Below, piece after piece: positions 33,131 through 41,948 of a DNA stretch of 64,000 bases. Source of the DNA: JAGWBJ01 sp964291465 (GTDB lineage: Bacteria > Chloroflexota > Dehalococcoidia > Lucifugimonadales > JAGWBF01); assembly GCA_964291465.2 (NCBI GenBank), contig OZ219928.1:1-64000 (forward strand). Direction: 5' to 3'. Position 1 is the stretch's first letter, and every line of letters starts with the position of its first letter. Both the position numbers and the translations under genes were made by a program. The notes below the pieces were generated by a model. The model did not search any database and was not told the DNA's origin. It worked only from the letters and a program-made list of their open reading frames with translations.

Positions 33131-33922
33131 ATGGACGACCAGCTTGTGATAGCGGGGAAGAGGTTCAGCTCCCGGCTCATCCTGGGCACCGGGCGGTACC
33201 GCACGGTGGAGGATATGGTCCGGTCCGTCGAGGCGTCGGGGACCGAGATGGTCACCGTCGCCATCAGGCGCCTGGACCTGGACGACCCCAACAAGAAGAC
33301 CATCCTCGACTACATCGACTGGAACAAGTACCAGGTGCTGCCCAACACCGCCGGATGCCGCACGGTGGAGGAGGCGGTGTTCACGGCCCGGCTGGGCCGG
33401 CAGGTCAGCAGCTCCAACTGGGTCAAGCTGGAGGTGATCCCCGACCCCAAGTACCTCCTTCCGGACCCGGTGGGCACCCTGGAGGCGGCCCGGCGCCTCA
33501 TCGACGACGGCTTCGTCGTGCTGCCCTACATCCACGCCGACCCGGTGCTGGCCATGCGCCTGGAGGAGGCGGGATGCGCCACGGTGATGCCCCTGGGCTC
33601 GGCCATAGGCTCAGGCCAGGGCATCCACACCGCCGAGGAGATACGCATCATCGTGGAGCAGGCGGGGGTTCCGGTGGTGGTGGACGCAGGCCTCGGGGTG
33701 CCCTCGGACGCCTCCCAGGCCCTGGAGATGGGGGCCGACGCCGTCTTGGTGAACAGCGCCATAGCCCGCGCCGCCGACCCCGGCCTGATGGCCCACGCGT
33801 TCAGGCTGGGGGTGGAGGGCGGACGGGCCGCCTACGTGGCTGGCAGGATGCCCAGGCAGGCCTACGCCGACGCCAGCAGCCCCACGGAGGACGTGGCCCA
33901 GCCGACCCCGGCCGCCACGTAG
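33131..33922 (+). CDS. thiG: Thiazole synthase ThiG
   Basis: A 263-residue ThiG, a TIM barrel that makes the thiazole phosphate from deoxyxylulose 5-phosphate, dehydroglycine and ThiS thiocarboxylate. K99 in SSNWVKLEVIPD is the Schiff-base Lys. AGLGVPSDA and VLVNSAIARA bind phosphate. It is the first gene after the TPP riboswitch and is preceded by AAGGAG. The oxidase or lyase that supplies dehydroglycine (ThiO or ThiH) is not in this window. Confidence 0.97.
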   Translation: MDDQLVIAGKRFSSRLILGTGRYRTVEDMVRSVEASGTEMVTVAIRRLDLDDPNKKTILDYIDWNKYQVLPNTAGCRTVEEAVFTARLGRQVSSSNWVKLEVIPDPKYLLPDPVGTLEAARRLIDDGFVVLPYIHADPVLAMRLEEAGCATVMPLGSAIGSGQGIHTAEEIRIIVEQAGVPVVVDAGLGVPSDASQALEMGADAVLVNSAIARAADPGLMAHAFRLGVEGGRAAYVAGRMPRQAYADASSPTEDVAQPTPAAT

Positions 33923-33926
33923 CGCC

Positions 33927-34601
33927 ATGAGCGCCATACCCACACCGTGCCTGTGCCTGGTGACCGACGGGCGCTTCTGGCGGCCCGACCCCCGGGAGCT
34001 GGAGCGCAAGGTGGACCTGGCCCTCCAGGGCGGTGTCGACCTGGTGCAGCTAAGGGAGAAGGGACTGGCCGGAGGGCCCCTGCTGGAGGTGGCTTGCGGC
34101 CTGCGGCGGGTCACCGAGGGGCGGGCTCTGCTTTTCGTCAACGAGCGTGTGGACGTGGCGGCGGCCTGCGGCGCCGATGGAGTGCAGCTCGGCGAGGAGG
34201 GCCTCTCCGTCCGGGCGGCGCGCGCGGTAGCCGGGCCGGAGATCCTGGTGGGGAGGTCCGTCCACACCGTGGAGGGGGCCGTGGCCGCCGAGGGGGAGGG
34301 GGCCGACCTACTGCTGGTGGGCACGGTCTTCACCACCCCGTCCCACGCCGGTGCACAGCCGGCGGGGACGGGCCTGCTGGCCGCGGCGGCGGCCCGTGTG
34401 AAGACCCCCCTGGCCGGCATCGGAGGCATAACGGTGGCCAACGTGGGCGAGGTGATGAAGGCCGGCGCAGCCGGGGCCGCCGTGATCAGGGCCATTCTGG
34501 GAGCCGAGGACCCCCGCCGGGCAGCCCGGAAGCTGCGGAACGCCATGGACGAGGCGGCCCGAGCGCGCCCGGTCTCGGGCGCGGGGAGAGGGGCGCGATG
34601 A
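33927..34601 (+). CDS. thiE: Thiamine-phosphate synthase ThiE
   Basis: A 224-residue ThiE, which joins the pyrimidine and thiazole phosphates. VQLREKGL binds the diphosphate. VNERVDVAAACGADGVQLGE, the VFTTPSHAG loop and GIGGITVANV are the other family motifs. It starts 4 bases after thiG and its stop overlaps thiS (ATGA). About 20 Ala/Arg/Gly-rich residues extend the C-terminus. Confidence 0.95.
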   Translation: MSAIPTPCLCLVTDGRFWRPDPRELERKVDLALQGGVDLVQLREKGLAGGPLLEVACGLRRVTEGRALLFVNERVDVAAACGADGVQLGEEGLSVRAARAVAGPEILVGRSVHTVEGAVAAEGEGADLLLVGTVFTTPSHAGAQPAGTGLLAAAAARVKTPLAGIGGITVANVGEVMKAGAAGAAVIRAILGAEDPRRAARKLRNAMDEAARARPVSGAGRGAR

Positions 34602-34801
34602 TAACGCTGACGGTCAACGGGAAGCCCCGGTACGTGGACGGCTCCGTGGACCTGGTGAGCTTCCTCGAGAGCTACGACGTGAACCTGCAGCACGTGGCCG
34701 TGGGGTACAACGGCATAGTCCTGGAGAAGGACAGGTACCCGGAGGTCCTCTTGAAAGAGGGAGACGTGCTGGAGATCGTCAGGCCCGTGGGCGGCGGGTA
34801 G
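34598..34801 (+). CDS. thiS: Sulfur carrier protein ThiS
   Basis: A 67-residue ubiquitin-like carrier beginning MITLTVNGKPRYVDGSVDLV and ending VRPVGGG. The terminal Gly-Gly is where sulfur is attached as a thiocarboxylate. It overlaps the end of thiE by 4 bases. The order thiG-thiE-thiS, with thiS last, differs from the common thiS-thiG order. ThiF is not in the window. Confidence 0.93.
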   Translation: MITLTVNGKPRYVDGSVDLVSFLESYDVNLQHVAVGYNGIVLEKDRYPEVLLKEGDVLEIVRPVGGG

Positions 34802-34838
34802 AGCCCCAGGGCGTGCCGGGCCCGCCGGCGAGAAACAG

Positions 34839-35375
34839 CTAGGCCGGGGCGGCGGTGACCAGCCGGGCTCCCAGGACCTTCTCCAGGTGTCCCAGGGCCC
34901 ACCGGTGGGCGTCTGGGTCGAAGCTGGCCACGCAGTCCGTGGGCACCTCCACCGTGTAGTCGCGGTTTCGCGCGTCCGCGGCCGTGTGGAGGACGCAGAT
35001 GTCGGTGCAGACGCCGCACACAATGACCGCCTCGGGCGAGAGCTCCCGAAGGCGCTCCTCCAGGCCCGTGTCGAAGAACCCGCTGTACCGGTTCTTGGGC
35101 ACCAGGTTGTCCCCGGCCACGAACTCCTGAAGCTCGGGTATCACGTGGGTCTCGGCCGTGCCCTTCACGCAGTGCACGGGGAACATCCGGAACTCCAGGT
35201 CGTCGGGCTCGTGATTGTCGCAGATGAAGAGGATGGTGGAGCCCGCCTCTTGCTCCCGCTGGAGCAGGCCCCGAACGTTGGGCACGATGTCCCTGGATGC
35301 ATCGCCGCAGTACAGGTTGTGCCCCGGCTCCAGGAACCCCTTCAGCATGTCCACTACCAGCACCACGTTGGCCAT
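34839..35375 (-). CDS. Isochorismatase-family cysteine hydrolase
   Basis: A 178-residue cysteine hydrolase of the nicotinamidase/isochorismatase fold. The triad is D9 (VVDM), K94 (VPKNRYSGF) and C123 (GVCTDICV). DNHEPDDLEF with D53/H55, plus H68, resembles the metal site of nicotinamidases, so nicotinamide deamidation is the best guess, though related amidases cannot be excluded. It has its own promoter. Confidence 0.88.
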   Translation of the reverse strand: MANVVLVVDMLKGFLEPGHNLYCGDASRDIVPNVRGLLQREQEAGSTILFICDNHEPDDLEFRMFPVHCVKGTAETHVIPELQEFVAGDNLVPKNRYSGFFDTGLEERLRELSPEAVIVCGVCTDICVLHTAADARNRDYTVEVPTDCVASFDPDAHRWALGHLEKVLGARLVTAAPA

Positions 35376-35408
35376 GACGTCCTCTCCGGTCCCCTGCGGT
35401 ATGGTTAC

Positions 35409-35437
35409 AATGTACCCCCGAAATGCCCCGAGCTCAA
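35409..35437 (-). promoter_or_regulatory. Promoter of the cysteine hydrolase gene
   Basis: On the minus strand TTGAGC (35437-35432), 17 bases, TACATT (35414-35409), about 30 bases before the ATG. Confidence 0.5.
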
Positions 35438-35495
35438 GGGACCCGGGCGGCCGCTCCCCCCGGGGCCGGACGGGCGCCCGGGGAACGGCACAAGC

Positions 35496-35525
35496 GAAGG
35501 GACCCCAATCTCTTGGGGTCCCTTC
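35496..35525 (-). terminator. Terminator of the solute-binding protein gene
   Basis: A perfect 13-bp stem (35496-35508 with 35513-35525) with loop TCTC, about 40 bases after the stop of the solute-binding gene. No T-run is seen on the minus strand. Confidence 0.7.
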
Positions 35526-35562
35526 CCCTTATACTAGAGCGGCCAGCCCGGCGTACCCCGAT

Positions 35563-37347
35563 CTAGCAGGGTACGACGGTGTTCCACATGGGCCGGGCGG
35601 CGGTGCCGTCGATGGGCTCCCACCCGCAGATCTTGTCGGGGTCGACGGCCCATATCCAGTCCCGGGAGGCGATGGGTATGCCGCCTTCGTACTCATCGAA
35701 GATCATCCTGCTCACCTTCTTGGCCAGGGCCTGTCTCGTGGCGGGGTCCGCCTCGGTGGCGTACTGGTCCTTCAACGCCAGGTACTTGTCCTGCTGTGCC
35801 ATGCCGCAGACCGAGCCGCCCCGGGAGGGGCAGAGGCCGTGGCTTCGGAGCATCTCGCCGAAGTTCCTGGCCGAGGGGATCCAGTGGGCCCCCGAGTGTG
35901 GCGGGCCGTCGGCGGAGCCCAGCTTCTCCTCCTGCCTCAGGGGCCGGACGGCGGTGGCGTCGATGGGGGTGAAGGTGCAGTTGACGCCGACAGCGTTGAA
36001 GTAGGTGCATATGGAGTCCTGCATGTCCAGCATCTCGGGGCCGGCGGCGTAGGCGAAGCCGTAGACGACTATGTCGAATCCCGCGCAGCCCTCCTGCTCC
36101 AGCAGGCTCATCGCCTCGTCTGGGTCATAGCCGTAGAGGCCCAGGCTGGGGTCCCAGCTCTCGACGAAGGGGCTGGTATAGGGGTGGGAGATCCTCGTTG
36201 CGGTGCCGGGGGCCCACAGGGCATCGACTATGGCCTCGGCGTCCACGGCCAGGTTCAGGGCCTTACGCACGTTCAGCTTGTTGGTGCAGTGCCCCTCGTC
36301 GTAGCTCTGGTAGAAGTTGCCGTAGACGTTGTCCACCATCTTGGCGCCATCGACCTCCAGCCCTGCGGCCCGTATCTCTTCCACGAAGGGGCCCGAGCTG
36401 TTGGCCATGTGGGCGGCCCCCGTCTGCACCAGGGCAATGCGGGGCGCGTCCTCGGAGGACAGGACCAGCTCCATCTCCTTGTAGTTGGAGCGGAAGTCGT
36501 GGCTGTAGTAGTCGTCCCAGCGGGAGTATAGGAAGAACTGTCCCAAGGCACGGTCTTCGAAGTCCCAGGGGCCAGTGCCCGGAGCGCTCAGTTCCTCGTA
36601 CCCCAGGGCTGTCCCGCCGCCGTCGTTGAGGGCGTCTACCGAGAACATGAACAGGTCGGAGCCGCCGATGGGGGGCAGGATGTTGAAGAACAGGGGATAG
36701 GAGCTCTGCAGATGTATCCGAATCTTGTGGTCGTCCAGGATCTCGGCACGGTCGTACAGGTTCACCCAATTCCCGCAGTACAGGCACTGGGACCCGACGG
36801 CTTCGTCGGTGGTCCACAGGTCCATGATCTCCGCCACGTCGGCGGCGTCGGCGAACCCGTAGTCGTCGTGGTACTTGAGGTCCTCCCTCAGGGTCAGCTC
36901 CCAGGTCTTGCCGTCTATCTGCTCCCAGCTATCCGACCAGCCCCACACGTTGGTGAGCTGGTTGTCCCGGGTGACCCCGATGAGGAAGTCGGCGAAGGGG
37001 TCGGGGCTGGCCAGGTTGGTCTTTCCGGACCTGTAGGGGTCAAGGTCGTCCTTGTCGAAGTTGTTGATGGCGACGATCAGCTTATCGGCCAAACCGTCAT
37101 CGTCCATCATCGCCTCGGGAGTGGCCGTAGGCTCGGCCATGGCCGTGGGAGCGGCGGTGGCCTCGGGGGCCATGGTCGCCTCGGGGGCCATGGTCGCCTC
37201 GGGAGCCATAGTCGCCTCCGGGGCCGTGGTGGCGGGCGCCGCGGTGGTCGGAGCCTCGGTGGGATCGTCACCTCCGCAGGCCATTCCCACAACCAGCAGG
37301 AGCGCCAACGGGATGAGGAGCATGTACGGTAACTTGAGCAGGGACAT
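35563..37347 (-). CDS. ABC transporter substrate-binding lipoprotein (family 5)
   Basis: A 594-residue extracellular solute-binding lipoprotein of the oligopeptide/dipeptide family. The signal peptide ends with the lipobox VVGMACGG (Cys24). A Thr/Ala/Pro-rich linker (about 27-80) contains several EATMAPEAT repeats. The body shows DKDDLDPYRSGK, WELTLREDLKYHDDYGF and NVRKALNLAVDAEAIVDALW, typical of SBP_bac_5. Several Cys pairs may form disulfides. No permease or ATPase gene lies beside it, so it must work with a transporter encoded elsewhere. GGGGAGG precedes the ATG. Confidence 0.92.
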   Translation of the reverse strand: MSLLKLPYMLLIPLALLLVVGMACGGDDPTEAPTTAAPATTAPEATMAPEATMAPEATMAPEATAAPTAMAEPTATPEAMMDDDGLADKLIVAINNFDKDDLDPYRSGKTNLASPDPFADFLIGVTRDNQLTNVWGWSDSWEQIDGKTWELTLREDLKYHDDYGFADAADVAEIMDLWTTDEAVGSQCLYCGNWVNLYDRAEILDDHKIRIHLQSSYPLFFNILPPIGGSDLFMFSVDALNDGGGTALGYEELSAPGTGPWDFEDRALGQFFLYSRWDDYYSHDFRSNYKEMELVLSSEDAPRIALVQTGAAHMANSSGPFVEEIRAAGLEVDGAKMVDNVYGNFYQSYDEGHCTNKLNVRKALNLAVDAEAIVDALWAPGTATRISHPYTSPFVESWDPSLGLYGYDPDEAMSLLEQEGCAGFDIVVYGFAYAAGPEMLDMQDSICTYFNAVGVNCTFTPIDATAVRPLRQEEKLGSADGPPHSGAHWIPSARNFGEMLRSHGLCPSRGGSVCGMAQQDKYLALKDQYATEADPATRQALAKKVSRMIFDEYEGGIPIASRDWIWAVDPDKICGWEPIDGTAARPMWNTVVPC

Positions 37348-37401
37348 GTGTGACCTCCCCTATATGTTTGCCACGCATTTTGCGCGTGGGTAACCGGCGA
37401 A

Positions 37402-37431
37402 ACGGTAGCAGATGGACGCTTGATTTGTCAA
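37402..37431 (-). promoter_or_regulatory. Promoter of the solute-binding protein gene
   Basis: On the minus strand a perfect TTGACA (37431-37426), 18 bases, TACCGT (37407-37402). A ccacgc/gcgtgg inverted repeat lies in the leader at about 37,370-37,390. Confidence 0.5.
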
Positions 37432-37544
37432 CGGGGTCTGCGTGACGAAAAAACTACGATACCATGCTGTAATTTCCCAAATTCGTGCATGTACGCTTCC
37501 TGGAGCGGCGTCGAAATTGGCCGGAGGCCGCCGTCTTGCTTCCG

Positions 37545-37573
37545 TTGCCCAACGGGAAGCCAGCGTGTATCAT
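37545..37573 (+). promoter_or_regulatory. Promoter of the Ldh2-type dehydrogenase operon
   Basis: TTGCCC (37545-37550), 17 bases, TATCAT (37568-37573), 40 bases before the ATG at 37613. Confidence 0.45.
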
Positions 37574-37612
37574 GGGCGCATCTCCGGCCCCGACGCCGTG
37601 CGAAGGAGAGCC

Positions 37613-38719
37613 ATGCTGGAGCAGTTCCACGTCAGGGAAGAGGACGCGGTACGAGTCCGCGAGGATGCCCTGCGAAGCACCGTCAGTCAGATCTTCCAGA
37701 AGGTGAACGTGCCCCCGGAGGACGCCGAGCTGGCCACCGACGTCCTCGTCACGGCCGACGTGCGGAACGTGGACAGCCACGGGGGTCTCCAACATGCTCC
37801 GGGCCTACGTCTCCGGCTACAACAGCGGCGAGATAAACGCCAGGCCCGATTGGCGCATCGTCCGCCAGACTCCGGCCACGGCCAACGTCGACTCGGACGC
37901 GGGCCTGGGCATCATCGTCACTCCCAGGGCGATGGAGATCGCCATCGAGAAGGCGCGCAACGTGGGGCTGGGGATGGTGACCGTCTCCAACGGGCGGCAC
38001 CTGGGCATGGCCTCCTACCACGCGATGATGGCCCTGGAGCACGACATGATCGGGGTGTGCATGACCGGCTGCCCCCCCAGCGTCCTGCCCACCTTCGGGG
38101 CCGAGCCGAGGCTGGGGACCAACCCCATCGCCCTGGCCGCCCCGGCGGGAGAGGAGCCGCCCTTCGTCTTCGACGCGGCCACCAGCGTGGTGGCGGGGAA
38201 CAAGCTGGGGCTTGCCTCCCGCCTGGGGGTCGACCTGCTCCCCGGGTGGGTCGCAGACCTGGACGGCACGCCCCTCATGGAGGCCGTCCCGATGTCACTC
38301 CGAATGGGCCCCCGGGGCCGAGAAACAGTACCACCAGCTGGCCCTGGGCAGCACCCGGGAGATGGGCTCCCACAAGGGCTACGGCCTGGGCTGCGTGGTG
38401 GACATCCTCACCGGACCCCTGTCGGGCACCGCCCTCGGCATGGTGCCTGGGCAGGCCCAACTTCAGCCACATGGTCGCCGCCTACCGCATAGACGCGTTC
38501 ACCGACGTGGACCGGTTCAAGTCGCTGATGGACGATTTCCTGCGGGCCCTCCGGACCACACCGCCGGCCCCCGGGGCGGAGCGGGTGCTGTATCCCGGCC
38601 TCGCCGAGCGGGAGGCGGAGGTGGACCGGCGGGCCAATGGCATTCCCCTGCACAGGGAGGTGCTGGAGTGGTTCAAGGACACCTGCAGCGAGATGGACAT
38701 CCCCTACGTTCTCAGCTAG
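37613..38719 (+). CDS. Ldh2/MDH-family malate/lactate dehydrogenase, frameshifted in this assembly
   Basis: A protein of about 368 residues in the YlbC/YiaK-type malate/L-lactate dehydrogenase family (NAD(P)-dependent 2-hydroxyacid oxidation). It begins MLEQFHVREEDAVRVREDAL behind GAAGGAGAG. The catalytic region SNGRHLGMASYHAMMAL and LGTNPIALAAPAGEE follow, ending TCSEMDIPYVLS. Three extra bases split it: at the G5 run 37781-37785, near 38,290-38,300, and at GGG 38449-38451. Removing one base at each joins all four pieces and brings the frame back to the original. Since the protein is otherwise normal, I treat it as one gene. Confidence 0.82.
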   Translation: MLEQFHVREEDAVRVREDALRSTVSQIFQKVNVPPEDAELATDVLVTADVRNVDSHGGLQHAPGLRLRLQQRRDKRQARLAHRPPDSGHGQRRLGRGPGHHRHSQGDGDRHREGAQRGAGDGDRLQRAAPGHGLLPRDDGPGARHDRGVHDRLPPQRPAHLRGRAEAGDQPHRPGRPGGRGAALRLRRGHQRGGGEQAGACLPPGGRPAPRVGRRPGRHAPHGGRPDVTPNGPPGPRNSTTSWPWAAPGRWAPTRATAWAAWWTSSPDPCRAPPSAWCLGRPNFSHMVAAYRIDAFTDVDRFKSLMDDFLRALRTTPPAPGAERVLYPGLAEREAEVDRRANGIPLHREVLEWFKDTCSEMDIPYVLS

Positions 38720-38788
38720 CCGGGGCTAAGCTAGCCGGGGCTGAGTTGGCCGGGGCCCAGCCAGCCGGGGCCCAGTCGGCCGGGCCTC
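38714..38788. repeat. 15-bp tandem repeat (five units)
   Basis: Five imperfect 15-base units of the form agctagccggggctg, starting inside the stop codon of the dehydrogenase and ending about 35 bases before the next gene. In one frame the repeat would encode LAGAx pentapeptides if a frameshift let translation continue past the stop. Confidence 0.75.
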
Positions 38789-38824
38789 AGCCAGGCCCGG
38801 CTGGCGGCTCCCTCGGGAGGTGAC

Positions 38825-40053
38825 GTGAGCGCCGGAGGCTACGACGTCGCCATCGTGGGCGGCGGGATCATCGGCCTGGCGACGGCCCTCCGCCTGACCC
38901 GCCGGTACCCCAGGTGCAGGGTGGCGGTGGTGGAGAAAGAGCGGGAGCTGGCCACCCACCAGACCGGCCACAACAGCGGCGTCATCCACTCGGGAATCTA
39001 CTACCGTCCGGGCTCCAGCAAGGCCCAGTTCTGCGTCCAGGGCGTGGAGTCCATGGTCCGGTTTTGCGACGAGAACGGAGTCGACTACCAGCGGTGCGGC
39101 AAGGTGATCGTCGCCACCGACGAGTCGGAGCTGGGTCGGATGGAAGAGCTGTACCAGCGAGGGGTGGCCAACGGCGTCCCCGGCCTGCAGAAGATAGGCC
39201 CCGAGCGGCTGAGGGAGATCGAGCCCAACGCCCATGGCGTGGCCGCCCTGCACGCGCCGGGCACGGGGATCGTCGACTTCACGCAGGTGGCCGGCATCTA
39301 CGCGGATCAGGCGCGCTCCGCGGGAGCGGAGATCATGACGGGGCGGCCGGGTGGTCGGCATATCGGCGCGGCAGGGGGCCATCAGGCTGGAGACCACCGG
39401 GGGCGGCCTGGAGTCCCGGTACCTCATCAACTGCGCGGGCCTCCACGCGGACCGGGTGGCGCGGATGATGGGCGTGGACCCGGGAGTCCGCATCATCCCC
39501 TTCCGGGGAGAGTACTACACCATACGCGAGGACCGCCGGGACCTGGTGAAGGCCCTCATATACCCCGTCCCCAACCCCAGGTTCCCCTTCCTGGGAGTCC
39601 ACTTCACCCGCAGCATCCACGGGGACGTGGAGGCGGGCCCCCAACGCCGTGCTGGCGCTGGCGCGGGAGGGCTACACCAAGACGGCCGTCAGCCTGGGGG
39701 ACACCATGGGCACCCTGGCTTTCCGCGGGTTCTGGGCCATGACCCTGAAGACGTGGAAGATGGGCCTGGGCGAGATGCACCGCTCCTTCAGCAAGCGGGT
39801 CTTCCTCCGGGACCTCCAGCGGCTGCTGCCGGGGGTCCGGGCGGAGGACCTGGCCCCGGGAGGAGCAGGGGTCCGGGCCCAGGCGGTGGACCGGGACGGC
39901 AGGCTGCTGGACGACTTCAGCATCCACCGCAGCCACGGGGCCATCCACGTGCTCAACGCCCCCTCTCCCGGCGCCACCTCCTCCCTGGCGATAGGCGAGC
40001 ACATCGTGGGGCTGGCGGCCGAGTCCTTCGACCTGGAGACCTCGACGGCCTGA
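38825..40053 (+). CDS. FAD-dependent L-2-hydroxyglutarate oxidase-like enzyme, frameshifted in this assembly
   Basis: A protein of about 408 residues in the DAO/LhgO family, which oxidises L-2-hydroxyglutarate or similar 2-hydroxyacids. It starts at GTG 38825 behind GGGAGG with the FAD motif VAIVGGGIIGLATALRL; QTGHNSGVIHSGIYY is the LhgO signature. Two extra bases break the frame, near 39,340-39,352 and in the C5 run 39638-39642. The later pieces are YLINCAGLHADRVARMMG with IIPFRGEYYTI, then LLDDFSIHRSHGAIHVLNAPSPGA cut near its end. It sits between a 2-hydroxyacid dehydrogenase and an AhpD-like gene. Confidence 0.82.
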
Positions 40054-40066
40054 AAGGGGGCGGCGC

Positions 40067-40465
40067 ATGTCCACCGAGAAAGAGCGGGTGCTGGAGGAGA
40101 CCACCAGGCTCCGGGGGTTCCGCTACGGCCTTCACGACTTCCTGGCCGAGATAGACCTGGAAGGGCTCAAGGAGCTGAACAAGAAGGTGTACGCCGAGTA
40201 CCTCGGTGAGTCCCTGCTGGACCGGAAGACCAAAGAGCTGCTGCTGGTGGTGGCCTGCATAGCCGAGAAGGACACGGTGGAGCACCTGAAGGTCCACATG
40301 CACGCGGCCAACAGGGCCGGCGCCTCCCCCGAGGAGCTGTTGGAGGCCATCATGCTGGTGGGCGGCTGGGTGGGCAACGTGTCCAGGGCCAACGGCCTGG
40401 AGGCGTGGAGGGCCACCTTCCGCCCCGACCTGCCTTCCATCGACCGGGCCGTCGAGCTCCGGTAG
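40067..40465 (+). CDS. Carboxymuconolactone decarboxylase-family (AhpD-like) protein
   Basis: A 132-residue all-helical protein of the CMD/AhpD family. The core is DRKTKELLLVVACIAEKDTV followed by HLKVHMHAANRAGASPEELL and EAIMLVGGWVG. The CxxC of peroxidatic AhpD is absent (only one Cys, VACIAE), which points to a decarboxylase-like or unknown role rather than peroxide reduction. It follows the oxidase gene by 13 bases, so probably one operon. Confidence 0.88.
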   Translation: MSTEKERVLEETTRLRGFRYGLHDFLAEIDLEGLKELNKKVYAEYLGESLLDRKTKELLLVVACIAEKDTVEHLKVHMHAANRAGASPEELLEAIMLVGGWVGNVSRANGLEAWRATFRPDLPSIDRAVELR

Positions 40466-40477
40466 CGGCGGGCCCCC

Positions 40478-41234
40478 CTACGCCGCCCGGTAGGGCTGCC
40501 GGGCCAGGGCGATGCCCCAAACCGAGCGGGCGCCCGCCGACTTGAGGGCCTCGGCGCAGGCGGACATGGTGCTGCCGGTGGTGACCACGTCGTCCACCAG
40601 CACCACCCTGGCGCCCCTCACGTCTCCCACGCACCGAAAGCCGCCCTCTACGTTGCGGGCCCGGTCCGGGCGCGACGACAGGGACACCTGGGGCACCGAG
40701 TCCCGGACACGGGCCAGTGCGTTGCCCGCCAGGGCCATGCGGACGCCCCTGGACACCTCCCGGGCCAGTATGGCCGACTGGTTGTAGCCCCTGCTGCGGA
40801 GCTGCCGCCGGTGCAGGGGGATGGGAACGAGGATGATCCCCGGGGACGGGGCCCTTCTCCATCCACGCGGCCAACAGGCTGCCCAGGCGGGGAGCCGCCG
40901 CCCTCAGGTTCCTGTACTTGAGCTCGTGGACCGCCTTGCGGACCGGACCTTCCAGCAAGTACGGGGCCCTGATGCCGTCCACCGCCAGCGGCCCGCAGCC
41001 GCAGGTCGCCCGGTGGGCTCCGGGATGAGCGCACCTGCCGCAGTAGGGCGGCTCCAGGGTAGGGGCGAGGGCCTCGCAACCCCGGCACAGGAAGCCGCCG
41101 GGCTCTCCGCATCCGCAGCACCGCGGCGGAAACAGCAGGTCGAGGCCCGCGGAGGCCAAACGTTTCAGGTCCCGTCGCACGTCCCGTCTCACACGATGGA
41201 TTCTAGTACGGGGCCCCTCGGAAGGGGGAAGCAC
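40478..41234 (-). CDS. ComF-family phosphoribosyltransferase-like protein, frameshifted in this assembly
   Basis: A ComF protein of about 250 residues, linked to natural transformation in competent bacteria. The N-terminal zinc region has paired cysteines (CCGCGEPGGFLCRGC, YCGRCAHPG and CGCGP). The C-terminal PRTase part carries ARVVLVDDVVTTGSTMSACA. An extra base at CCCCGGGG (40838-40845) breaks the frame; removing it gives ILVPIPLHRRQLRSRGYNQS in between. The exact start is uncertain; GTG 41234 is the earliest. Confidence 0.82.
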
Positions 41235-41268
41235 GTGTTTTTTGATGTTGTGTATAGCAAAATATCTC

Positions 41269-41296
41269 TTGACAACGAAAAAATCGAGTATACGAT
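41269..41296 (+). promoter_or_regulatory. AT-rich promoter of the HTH ORF
   Basis: A perfect TTGACA (41269-41274), 16 bases, TACGAT (41291-41296), inside about 100 bases of AT-rich sequence (41,235-41,335) that stands out strongly in this GC-rich genome. GGAGG at about 41,322 precedes the ATG at 41340. Confidence 0.55.
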
Positions 41297-41339
41297 AATC
41301 GAATAAATCGGGTAGCTAAAAGGAGGATTCAGCAGTAAT

Positions 41340-41856
41340 ATGGGAAGGCAGCCTAAGCAGCCTCTGCGCAAGCTCACGGAGCCCGAAAAGACGGAGATGA
41401 TGCATATAGCCGCGTCCGGCGTCGAACGTGTGGAACGGATTCGACGGGCCCGGGCATTGCTGGCCGTGGAACGAGGGCCAGTCGTTCACCCAGGCCGCCC
41501 GCACGGCCAGGATGCGGAGCAGCAGCGGCGTGGCCGCCCTGGTGCAGCGGTTTCATCAGCGGGGCATGGCTGCCCTGGACACCCTGCCTGGGGCGGGCAG
41601 GCACAGGATGTACGGCGACGCCGAAAAGCGGCTGATCCTCGAGGAGGTGGAGCGGGAGATCGACCGGTCGCCCACCTGGTCTCTCTCCAGCCTTCAGGAG
41701 GCCCTGCGCAACGCCCCCGAGGGGACACCCAAGGTCAGCGCCAAGACCATCGGGCAGGTCCTCCGGGGGGCCGGCTACAAGTGGCAGGCCGACGAGCACT
41801 CCTGGACCAGGAACGGCTCGTCCAACGGCCACGTCGCCCCCGCTACCGCGGACTGA
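41340..41856 (+). CDS. Helix-turn-helix protein, IS630 transposase N-terminal type, frameshifted
   Basis: About 170 residues of a homeodomain-like winged HTH as found at the start of IS630-family transposases. It begins MGRQPKQPLRKLTEPEKTEM, continues RRARALLAVERG, and after an extra G in 41475-41477 goes on QSFTQAARTARM, RFHQRGMAALDTLPGAGRH and TIGQVLRGAGYKWQADEH. The DDE catalytic domain is missing. It may be an IS630 remnant or one of the stand-alone HTH genes of this type found in Chloroflexota. No terminal inverted repeats were recognised. Confidence 0.65.
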
Positions 41857-41887
41857 CCCGTCCGGGACCACAACCGAACCTGAGATG

Positions 41888-41915
41888 ACATGGCGCCCCG
41901 ATCGGGGCGCCATGT
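41888..41915. terminator. 28-bp perfect palindrome, convergent terminator
   Basis: A perfect palindrome (41888-41915) with gatc at the centre, located between the HTH ORF and the convergent VapC gene. On the plus strand it is followed by TTGGTATT. It probably ends both transcripts. Confidence 0.6.
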
Positions 41916-41948
41916 TTGGTATTGCAAACATGCTATGGTGCCTCGCCA

